Positions 1 through 6,242 of a stretch of 13,477 nt of DNA are shown here, piece by piece (the first letter of the stretch is position 1; the number at the start of each line of letters is the position of its first letter). The translations under genes were made by a program, and so were the position numbers. The stretch lies in NCBI GenBank assembly GCA_030602145.1, contig JAUWAH010000017.1:1-13477 (forward strand), read 5' to 3'. The DNA is from Desulfobulbus sp. (lineage in GTDB: Bacteria > Desulfobacterota > Desulfobulbia > Desulfobulbales > Desulfobulbaceae). Below the pieces are notes generated by a model that was not told the origin of the DNA, made no database searches, and saw only the letters and a program-made list of their open reading frames with translations.

Positions 1-370
1 CCTCACTGCTGCCTCCCGTAGGAGTCTGGCCCGTGTTCCAGTGCCAGTGTGGCGGATCATCCTCTCAGACCCGCTAACCATCGTCGCCTAGGTAGGCCAT
101 TACCCCACCTACTAGCTAATGGTACGCAGACCCCTCTTCATGCAGTAGCATATGCAGAGGCCACCTTTCCTTGCAAAACTTGTGAAAAGCAAGAATATCC
201 GGTATTAGTACCCCTTTCGGCGTATTATTCCAGACATGAAGACAGGTTATCTACGCGTTACTCACCCGTGCGCCACTTTACTCAGGACCGAAGTCCCTTT
301 CGCGTTCGACTTGCATGTGTTAAGCACGCCGCCAGCGTTCGTTCTGAGCCAGGATCAAACTCTCCAGTTT
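1..370 (-). rRNA. rrs: 16S ribosomal RNA, 5' part (partial)
   Basis: The reverse complement begins AAACTGGAGAGTTTGATCC at 370 and carries the universal 27F-type site (about 344-363). It continues to the conserved ACTCCTACGGGAGGCAGCAG region near the left edge, which corresponds to about E. coli position 340-360. The gene is therefore read leftward and only its first ~370 nt are present. Short open frames inside this stretch are spurious. The first variable regions contain a long V2-type helix around 155-210. From memory, the V1 and V2 sequence resembles Desulfobulbaceae, but no search was done. The 5' end is placed by comparison with the E. coli mature end (AAAUUGAAGAG); the true processing site could differ by a few bases. 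Confidence 0.97.
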
Positions 371-380
371 AATATCCCAG

Positions 381-409
381 CCAGTCACTACAGACTGGAC
401 TTTTGTCCA
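381..409 (-). repeat. Overlapping leader hairpins just before 16S
   Basis: CCAGTC (381-386) pairs with GACTGG (393-398) over a 6-base loop. TGGAC (396-400) pairs with GTCCA (405-409) over TTTT. The two stems share bases 396-398, so they are mutually exclusive in part. Their position 11-39 bases upstream of the 16S 5' end fits pre-rRNA processing or leader structure. The usual long processing stem with the 16S 3' flank cannot be checked because that flank is outside the window. Confidence 0.45.
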
Positions 410-442
410 AATCAAAAAAACTTGGCCCGCTCGTTTACTGTT

Positions 443-459
443 CAGTTTTCAAAGATCAA
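443..459 (-). promoter_or_regulatory. boxA-like rRNA antitermination element
   Basis: The minus strand reads GATCTTTGAAAACTGAA, close to the TGTTCTTTGAAAACTGAA leader element common upstream of bacterial 16S genes. It lies about 75-90 bases before the 16S 5' end and downstream of both promoters, as expected for a Nus-factor boxA site on the nascent RNA. The call rests on motif similarity and position. Confidence 0.6.
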
Positions 460-486
460 AACCCCGGCTCTCACCAGGATGCGCCA

Positions 487-502
487 CGCAGCGTCCGCTG
501 CG
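487..502 (-). repeat. Perfect hairpin at the predicted P2 start
   Basis: CGCAGCG (487-493) and CGCTGCG (496-502) are exact reverse complements around a 2-base centre. If P2 starts near 502-503, the rRNA precursor would begin with this GC-rich hairpin. It is too far upstream to belong to mature 16S. A role in leader folding or 5' protection is possible but inferred. Confidence 0.6.
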
Positions 503-509
503 AGTCAGC

Positions 510-539
510 ACTATAACGTGCTCGGTTGGTCTGTGTCAA
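510..539 (-). promoter_or_regulatory. Proximal rRNA promoter P2 (sigma70-type)
   Basis: On the minus strand a perfect -35 TTGACA (539 to 534) is separated by 18 bases from TATAGT (515 to 510), a 5/6 match to the -10 consensus. The predicted start is near 502-503 and the discriminator is GC-containing. Tandem promoters ahead of a 16S gene are the usual bacterial rRNA arrangement, which supports both this call and P1. Confidence 0.75.
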
Positions 540-552
540 GAAAATTTGTTTT

Positions 553-591
553 CTCATGATGGGATGTTTATGCATCACCATGTTTCATGAG
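553..591 (-). repeat. Inverted repeat in the P1 transcript leader
   Basis: CTCATGA at 553-559 is the exact reverse complement of TCATGAG at 585-591. An inner GATG (563-566) and CATC (573-576) can also pair, giving a nested stem. It sits within the first bases of RNA made from P1, so it is a likely 5' leader hairpin. Its function is unknown. Confidence 0.55.
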
Positions 592-603
592 CAACGGACG
601 GCG

Positions 604-632
604 AAAATACAAAACCGGCCGGTGAATGTCAA
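604..632 (-). promoter_or_regulatory. Distal rRNA promoter P1 (sigma70-type)
   Basis: On the minus strand a perfect -35 TTGACA (632 to 627) is followed after 17 bases by TATTTT (609 to 604), a 4/6 match to the -10 consensus. A GC-rich discriminator follows. A-tract DNA lies just upstream of the -35 and an A/T-rich stretch further out, as expected for a strong rRNA promoter with an UP element. The start point would be near 597, about 227 bases before the 16S 5' end. Confidence 0.7.
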
Positions 633-734
633 CGGCTTTTTCAATGCCATTGTGCTTTGCTGAAATTATCTTGCTAAATTTTTAAATTCATTATATTTTT
701 TTCTGTTTGCTTTCCGCCGGCCCTTTATCGTAAC

Positions 735-2228
735 ATGGCCACCAATCAATACCAATCAGCTCTACCCTTTATCCCGTCACCGAAAAGGATTTGCGCTCCG
801 GAAATGGAACAGACAACTCGGTCTAAACTTGCTCAAATACCCAATGTTCATCAATGCTTACAACTGATCACGGCGTCAGGGCTGGTGGATGATGTTCCTT
901 TGCGGCGAATCAAGTTATGCACTCGTACCTTTCTTGAGACCATTCGACGATCCATCCTTGATGGTCATGCCGAGATCGATCTTTTGACTGATCAGGCAGC
1001 CTTCCTAACGGGTCTTGTTGACTATATCCGTCATGCTCATCGACCCTGTCTTACCCGGGTCATCAATGGAACCGGGGTGATTGTTCATACCAATCTGGGA
1101 CGTTCACTCCTGCCAGATGCTGCTCTTGATGCCTTGAGTTCGGTGAGCAGAGGGTATTCCAATCTTGAATTATCCCTCACGACTGGAAAAAGGGGATCTC
1201 GTTACCAGCATGTCGAGACCCTGTTGTGCGAGTTGGTTGGCGCCGAATCGGCGTTGGTGGTCAACAATAATGCAGCCGCCGTTCTTCTCGCCCTGGAAAC
1301 CATAGCCAAGGGCAGGGAGGTGATCGTATCGCGAGGACAATTGGTCGAAATCGGGGGCTCCTTTCGCATTCCCGATATCATGCATCGCAGCGGAGCCAAA
1401 CTGGTTGAGGTCGGAACCACCAACCGGACCCACTATACTGATTATCAGGACGCTATCAACCCTGAAACCGGATTGCTGCTCAAAGTACATTGCAGCAATT
1501 ATCGCATCATTGGCTTCACCAGCGAAGTCAGTCACGTTGATTTGGTTCGACTGGGCGCCCAGCATGGCCTGCCTGTGATGGAGGATCTTGGCTCCGGTTG
1601 TCTGATCGATTTAAGCTCATTTGGTCTTGCCAAGGAGCCAACGGTACAGGAGGTGGTCGCCAGTGGAGTCGATATTGTCACCTTCAGCGGCGATAAATTG
1701 CTTGGAGGACCTCAAGCAGGCATCATTGTTGGCAAACGAGCCTGCATCGACCAGATCAAGAGCAACCCTTTGAACCGGGCAGTCCGCATCGATAAACTGA
1801 CCCTGGCTGCGCTGGAGGCGGTTTTACGGTTGTACCTCGACGAAGATCAGGCAATGCGTGAGATTCCGACCCTGGCCATGATCGCCACCCCGGATGAAGT
1901 AGTCCGCAAACGGGCCGAAAGACTTCTTCAACAATGCACTGCATCAATTGCAGGCCCAAATGTCTTCTCCGTGGTTCCGACGTCATCCCGGGTTGGGGGA
2001 GGGGCCCTGCCCGAACAGAACCTGGCCAGTTGGGCCTTGGCCGTTGCCGTACCTCCCGAATTGATAAAGATTTCGCTGGTGGAAAGAAAACTCCGGCAAG
2101 CACCTGTTCCTGTGATGGGCAGAATGGAGGCGGACCGCCTTCTGTTTGATCTGCGGACAATCGGCGACGATGAATTGGACGCACTGGTGGTAAGTCTTCG
2201 TTTTGCTCTCTGTTTAGAGTCGGATTGA
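735..2228 (+). CDS. selA: L-seryl-tRNA(Sec) selenium transferase SelA
   Basis: SelA is a cytoplasmic PLP enzyme that converts Ser-tRNA(Sec) to Sec-tRNA(Sec) using selenophosphate, the bacterial route to selenocysteine. The protein has the family signature NGTGVIVHTNLGRS (about 111-124), the VVNNNAAAVLL stretch (about 175-185) and the PLP-lysine motif TFSGDKLLGGPQAG with the Schiff-base lysine at about 321. The ATG at 735 gives 497 residues but has no clear ribosome binding site. An in-frame ATG at 804 would give 474 residues, nearer the family's usual ~460-470, and has AAAGGA 14 bases upstream; it may be the true start. The gene is divergent from the rRNA operon and lies 32 bases before the TPR gene, so the two may be co-transcribed. 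No selB, selC or selD is visible here. Identity is secure; the start is not. Confidence 0.95.
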   Translation: MATNQYQSALPFIPSPKRICAPEMEQTTRSKLAQIPNVHQCLQLITASGLVDDVPLRRIKLCTRTFLETIRRSILDGHAEIDLLTDQAAFLTGLVDYIRHAHRPCLTRVINGTGVIVHTNLGRSLLPDAALDALSSVSRGYSNLELSLTTGKRGSRYQHVETLLCELVGAESALVVNNNAAAVLLALETIAKGREVIVSRGQLVEIGGSFRIPDIMHRSGAKLVEVGTTNRTHYTDYQDAINPETGLLLKVHCSNYRIIGFTSEVSHVDLVRLGAQHGLPVMEDLGSGCLIDLSSFGLAKEPTVQEVVASGVDIVTFSGDKLLGGPQAGIIVGKRACIDQIKSNPLNRAVRIDKLTLAALEAVLRLYLDEDQAMREIPTLAMIATPDEVVRKRAERLLQQCTASIAGPNVFSVVPTSSRVGGGALPEQNLASWALAVAVPPELIKISLVERKLRQAPVPVMGRMEADRLLFDLRTIGDDELDALVVSLRFALCLESD

Positions 2229-2260
2229 TCCGATCACGGTCCACCAACTTGAGGTCAACA

Positions 2261-4378
2261 ATGCCCACTGTGCTCTCTCTACGTGATTTCTATCTGTTAT
2301 CCGCCCCGCTGGCGGAAACGGTTGCTCGGCATTTTCCGCTGCCGGTGACCATCCGCTTTGCCCGGTTCGGTCCCGACGGAAGCCTGAATGTGTTGGTGCC
2401 CTCCGGTTTGATCGACGAAGAGATCATTATGTCGAAGGGTGCGACTGTCAAAGCGACTCCGGCAATGATCGAGGATCGGTTGCTCTTGCCATTGGATCTC
2501 CCTTCCGACGAGCAGGTGGCCGTGCTCGTCGACGAGGTTGACCCGGCACTGCTGCGCAAGATGTCGTCGGGATGGCTGCGAAAGATGAGCGTTCCTTTGC
2601 TCGAGGAGCTTAGTCTGGTGCATGGAGGCTACATCGATGTGGAAACAGGGCTGTACAACCGGCGGGCCGCAGAAAGCTTCTTCCGGGAGACGGCCAGCGT
2701 CGGGTCGTGTTGTTTTCTTCTTGTCAACACCGTGTTCAGCAGAAGGACGGCAGCGGGGAATCTACAAAAAATTCGTGAGATAGCAGATCTTCTCCAGGTA
2801 CTGACCCGCAGTTGCTGCTTCGCCTTCGGCTACGGGGTATTCGGCGTTCTGCTGCCGAGGGGGGGGCGGGAACAGGCCATGAAAACCGCTCATTTGTTGC
2901 AACGCCATCTCAAACGGGAGGGGTTGAGCAGGGTGCAGGTCGGCTTTGCCCGGGCAAGCGGATGCACGGGGCAATCGGCAACGGACGTGCTGGAGAGATG
3001 CTGGCGATCCCTGGATATCGCCGAAAAACGAGGCCCCTTCGGACTCTGCGATTTCGATGGCTTGGATGAGCGGTCGCCGCATCCATTCGTGCTGACCAAT
3101 ACTGCCTTGATCTCCGCTCTTGCAAAGCGATGTCGTGGACTGACACAATTTTCCCTGGTGATGGTGGCCCGACAGCCGACGGTGGAGCCTCAGCCGGCCA
3201 CAGTCAAGTCAACCGAGCCGTTTCCGGCCGAAACGGGAATGTATCTCGGCGAGGATGACAACCGAGCCCTCATCCTGCTGCCGGATATCGATCCGGCTGA
3301 TGTCATGCAGCATGCTGCTATGGTGCGGGCATTCTACGAGAAGGAGTGTGGCCATGGACAGTCCATTGCCATGGGCATCGCGTCCTGGCCCTGCTTGGAT
3401 TTTGCCAAAGGCGACATCCCCGGTAACTGTTTGAAGGCACTTCTCCACGGATCCTACCTTGGACCGGGCAAGACCACGATTTTTGATCATGTCAGCCTCA
3501 ATGTCAGCGGTGATGTATATTTCGAGGAGGGTGACTATCGGGCCGCTATCCGGGAATATCAACGAGGCCTTCGATTGTATCCCGGTGACCTGAATTTGGG
3601 CAACAGTCTCGGAGTTACCCTGGCGGAATGTGGGCAGGAGCGGCGTGCAGCCGCCTGCTTTCAGCAGGTGCTGGCCATTGAGCCGAACAACACCATGGCT
3701 TTGATCAATCTAGGACACGCGCATCTGACCCTTGGTCAAAGGGAGTTGGCACTTGTCTGTTTTGAGCGGGCCTATCAGGATTCGGACCGGCCGGGCATCG
3801 GCCCCCAGGAATTGCTTCTCCCTCTGGGCAAGCTGTATACCGAATTCGGCAACCATCGGCAGGCGCTGACCGTTTTTGAGCGTTGGCGTTCCTTTCCGGG
3901 CAGCGAGCAGGAGTTTTTGCTGTATCGATTACTGGCCCAATCCTACCTGGACAACGACCGTCCCCAAGAAGCGATCAGAGCCTGTCAGCGGGCCCTGCAG
4001 CTCTTCCCCCAGGACAGTGCATCCGTCAGTCTCCTGGGATTGCTCTATGTCGAGCAGGGTGAGGGGGATGAACTGGGCTTGACACTTTGCCGAAAAGCCC
4101 TGGCCCTCGACAACTTCAATCCTGATCATTGGTATCGTCTGGCCAGGGCATTGTTCCATACCGGCGATCGCGACGCTGCCCTGGCCGCAGTCCTCAGTTG
4201 CCTCCAGTTGCAGCGCACCCATGGTGAGGCCCTCTTGCTGCGCGGCTGGATTTACATGCTTGAACAGAAACACAAGCACGCCGAACGCAGTTTGCGGCAG
4301 GTGCTGGCGGCCAAGGGATGCACCGCAGGGCAAGCCCAACGCGCCGAGGCGCTCCTGGCAACCCTGAGCGATACCTGA
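2261..4378 (+). CDS. TPR protein with two degenerate GGDEF-like domains
   Basis: The ATG at 2261 is preceded by GAGG (2251-2254) at good spacing and gives 705 residues; a TTG at 2225 overlapping the selA stop is less likely. Residues 1-115 are unassigned. A GGDEF-like fold starts at DVETGLYNRR (126-135), the usual entry to this domain. The signature site is degenerate: GYGVF (190-194) stands where GGDEF should be, followed by the expected GVLLP strand. A second, weaker copy is suggested by RALILLP (335-341), SIAMGIASWP (368-377) and LGPGKTTIFD (400-409). From about 415 to 700 there are repeated TPR helical pairs, such as GDYRAAIREYQRGLRLYPGD and RPQEAIRACQRALQLFPQD. No signal peptide or membrane segment is evident, so it is probably cytoplasmic. 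Loss of the active-site acids argues against diguanylate cyclase activity; a scaffold or nucleotide-sensing role is inferred. Partners are unknown; pilT follows after 171 bases. Confidence 0.8.
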   Translation: MPTVLSLRDFYLLSAPLAETVARHFPLPVTIRFARFGPDGSLNVLVPSGLIDEEIIMSKGATVKATPAMIEDRLLLPLDLPSDEQVAVLVDEVDPALLRKMSSGWLRKMSVPLLEELSLVHGGYIDVETGLYNRRAAESFFRETASVGSCCFLLVNTVFSRRTAAGNLQKIREIADLLQVLTRSCCFAFGYGVFGVLLPRGGREQAMKTAHLLQRHLKREGLSRVQVGFARASGCTGQSATDVLERCWRSLDIAEKRGPFGLCDFDGLDERSPHPFVLTNTALISALAKRCRGLTQFSLVMVARQPTVEPQPATVKSTEPFPAETGMYLGEDDNRALILLPDIDPADVMQHAAMVRAFYEKECGHGQSIAMGIASWPCLDFAKGDIPGNCLKALLHGSYLGPGKTTIFDHVSLNVSGDVYFEEGDYRAAIREYQRGLRLYPGDLNLGNSLGVTLAECGQERRAAACFQQVLAIEPNNTMALINLGHAHLTLGQRELALVCFERAYQDSDRPGIGPQELLLPLGKLYTEFGNHRQALTVFERWRSFPGSEQEFLLYRLLAQSYLDNDRPQEAIRACQRALQLFPQDSASVSLLGLLYVEQGEGDELGLTLCRKALALDNFNPDHWYRLARALFHTGDRDAALAAVLSCLQLQRTHGEALLLRGWIYMLEQKHKHAERSLRQVLAAKGCTAGQAQRAEALLATLSDT

Positions 4379-4549
4379 TACGGTTTGATCATGTTGCGGT
4401 GCAAATCGGCCAAAATCAATGGCAACAAGGTGTCGGCGGAACTTTTTTTACGAAGAGCATGATAGTATTCAACAAGGACATCTTTTTCTGCTACCCTGGT
4501 ATCAGTATGATTTGCTGACCCGATGAAGCACCTATGAGGAAGAGAATCC
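4379..4549 (+). promoter_or_regulatory. pilT upstream region with weak promoter candidate
   Basis: This 171-base gap is more A/T rich than the flanking genes and has no supported gene. A -10-like TATGAT lies at 4506-4511 but I see no good -35 at 16-18 bases. The gap size suggests that pilT may have its own promoter. I found no clear intrinsic terminator after the TPR gene and no sigma54 site with correct GG/GC spacing. Confidence 0.3.
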
Positions 4550-5632
4550 ATGGCTCAGATAGACGCATTTTTTAAGTTGATGAACGACGAAGGCGCCTCC
4601 GACCTGCACCTGGCATCCGGCCAGCAGCCGGTTCTTCGCATCCGCGGTGACATGGAGCGTGTGAAATTCAAGGTTCTCGACAACGAAGGGCTGAAGAGCA
4701 TGCTCTATGAGATCTGCCCCGAAGACAAGATCAAGATCTTCGAGGAAACCGGCGATCTCGATTTCGGTTACGAGATTCCCGGGTTGGCCCGCTACCGCTG
4801 TAATTTTTATCAGCAAAAGTATGGCATTGGCGCGGTCTTTCGGGAGATTCCCAGCGACATCCTCACCTGTGAACAGCTCGGATTGCCCAAGGTGGTTTCC
4901 CGACTGGCCTCCCTGCCCAAGGGCTTGGTGCTCGTCACCGGTCCCACCGGGTCGGGTAAATCGACCACATTGGCCGCCATTCTCGACGAGTGCAATCGGA
5001 CCCGGAAAGATCATATCCTCACCATCGAGGATCCGATCGAGTTTGTTCACAAGAGCCAGAACTGCATTATCAACCACCGCGAGGTGGGCACCCATACCCG
5101 AAGTTTCTCCGCCGCCCTGCGCGGTGCGCTGCGCGAGGATCCGGATATCATCCTGGTGGGCGAGATGCGTGACCTGGAGACGATTTCCCTGGCCATGGAA
5201 GCGTCAATGACCGGCCATCTGGTGTTTGGCACCCTGCACACCATGAACGCCATGAAGACCGTGGACCGCGTCGTTGAAATTTTTCCTGCCAATCAGCAGG
5301 GGCAGGTCCGTTCAACCCTGGCCGATGCCCTGCGGGCGGTGGTTTCGCAGACTCTGTTCAAGCGGGTTGATATTAAGGGGCGGGTGGCGGCCCTGGAAAT
5401 CCTGATCTGCACGGCAGCGGTCCGCAACCTGATCCGTGAAGGGAAGACCTACCAGATTCCATCCATCATGCAGACCGGCAAGAAATTCGGCATGCAGACC
5501 TTGGATGATGCCATTTTTGATTTGCTGGAGAAAAAGAAGATCAGCCCCGAAGATGCCTACACCAACTGCTACGAGAAGGCACGTTTCCTGAAATTTCTTC
5601 GCCACCAGCCGTCGGATTTCACCGAGATCTGA
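4550..5632 (+). CDS. pilT: Type IV pilus retraction ATPase PilT
   Basis: PilT is a hexameric cytoplasmic ATPase at the base of the type IV pilus that powers retraction for twitching motility, and in many species DNA uptake. All family motifs are present: the N-terminal GASDLHLASG (about 15-24), Walker A GPTGSGKST (131-139, Lys137), the Asp box TIEDPIEFVH (158-167), Walker B EDPDIILVGEMRD (196-208, Glu205) and the His box TGHLVFGTLHT (221-231). The C-terminal AVRNLIRE (290-297) matches the AIRNLIRE element needed for retraction in PilT. That favours PilT over PilU or the assembly ATPase PilB. The 360 residues are normal for the family. The ATG at 4550 has a purine-rich site GAGGAAGAG just upstream. 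No other pilus structural gene is nearby. The gene converges on the PilZ gene with a 23-base gap. Confidence 0.95.
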   Translation: MAQIDAFFKLMNDEGASDLHLASGQQPVLRIRGDMERVKFKVLDNEGLKSMLYEICPEDKIKIFEETGDLDFGYEIPGLARYRCNFYQQKYGIGAVFREIPSDILTCEQLGLPKVVSRLASLPKGLVLVTGPTGSGKSTTLAAILDECNRTRKDHILTIEDPIEFVHKSQNCIINHREVGTHTRSFSAALRGALREDPDIILVGEMRDLETISLAMEASMTGHLVFGTLHTMNAMKTVDRVVEIFPANQQGQVRSTLADALRAVVSQTLFKRVDIKGRVAALEILICTAAVRNLIREGKTYQIPSIMQTGKKFGMQTLDDAIFDLLEKKKISPEDAYTNCYEKARFLKFLRHQPSDFTEI

Positions 5633-5655
5633 CCGGGCGAGAGGATTCGTCGGGT

Positions 5656-6165
5656 TTAGATCCCGTATTGGGCCAAACAGGTGTGGAGTACTTTTTTCTG
5701 CGCCTGGTTAAGGTTGACGAATCGGGCGCTGTTGTTGAGGATGGTGGTTTTGATGCCGTTGATCTCGAGGATTTCCTCGGTGGTGGCAACCAGTTCGGTG
5801 GGGAGTTGTTCCAGGGAGGAGCCGTCGTTGCAGTTGTATAGATCAAGCGTGAAAAAGCGGTTGGCGATGGGGGCGGCGTTGTAGTGCTGGTCAAAGCAGA
5901 GGCCGCCTTCACTGATGTTTTTAATGCGGGCGTAGTGATTGCTGTCGCCGGGTATGCGGACCAGGAAAAACGACGGCAGCCGTTTGCGGGCATGGTTCCG
6001 GTTCTCAACAGCTAGCGATAAAGGAAACAGGAAAACCATCTGCTGCCGGCAGTCGGCGCAGGCATATGCCCGGGCGGTCGGCAGGGTGGCCAACCCCGAA
6101 TGGCTAGAGCGGGCCGTCAGCCGTTTGCTGCCGCAGGCAGGACATTTTTTGCCGAACACCATCAT
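5656..6165 (-). CDS. Zinc-ribbon/PilZ domain protein
   Basis: This small protein of 169 residues begins with a likely zinc ribbon, CPAC (8-11) paired with CADC (36-39). From about residue 56 it has a PilZ-type domain. RNHAR (56-60) fits the RxxxR c-di-GMP binding arm and NISEGG (83-88) fits the (D/N)xSxxG motif, so ligand binding is plausible. A helical tail follows (about 125-169). No membrane segment or signal peptide is seen, so it is probably cytoplasmic. The first of two adjacent ATG codons (6165) is preceded by GGAGGA at a 6-base spacing. It is the last gene of the minus-strand block, 77 bases after comEC, and converges on pilT. The zinc ribbon could bind nucleic acid or protein. Control of pilus function is inferred from context, since PilZ proteins often act on type IV pili. 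The exact function is unknown. Confidence 0.82.
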   Translation of the reverse strand: MMVFGKKCPACGSKRLTARSSHSGLATLPTARAYACADCRQQMVFLFPLSLAVENRNHARKRLPSFFLVRIPGDSNHYARIKNISEGGLCFDQHYNAAPIANRFFTLDLYNCNDGSSLEQLPTELVATTEEILEINGIKTTILNNSARFVNLNQAQKKVLHTCLAQYGI

Positions 6166-6242
6166 CGACGATCCTCCGTGATGTCGTACTGATTATTCTT
6201 CTAATTATCCTGTCTACCGTATTATTCCCACTCTTTCAAGCC

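Larger units (their letters stand above)
371..734. other. Intergenic rRNA leader and divergent rrn/selA promoter region
   Basis: This gap of about 364 bases separates the divergent 16S gene and selA and holds no convincing protein gene. On the minus strand it contains two rRNA promoters, a boxA-like antitermination element and several inverted repeats, all listed separately. The part from about 640 to 710 is very A/T rich. It could act as an UP element for the distal rRNA promoter and also hold the selA promoter on the plus strand. For selA the best pair I see is TTGCTA (671-676) with TATATT (692-697), but the 15-base spacing is short, so this is weak. Confidence 0.75.

Noticed and set aside
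49..559. Two 107-codon open frames at the left end
   Set aside because: They are translations of antisense 16S rRNA and its leader. The conserved rRNA sequence explains this region.
4318..4518. 66-codon open frame between the TPR gene and pilT
   Set aside because: It overlaps the end of the TPR gene in another frame, has no ribosome site and shows no protein-like pattern in the non-overlapping part.
4379..4549. Sigma54 promoter before pilT
   Set aside because: Candidate TGG and TTGC elements exist near 4497-4515, but the GG to GC distance is 14 bases rather than the required 10.
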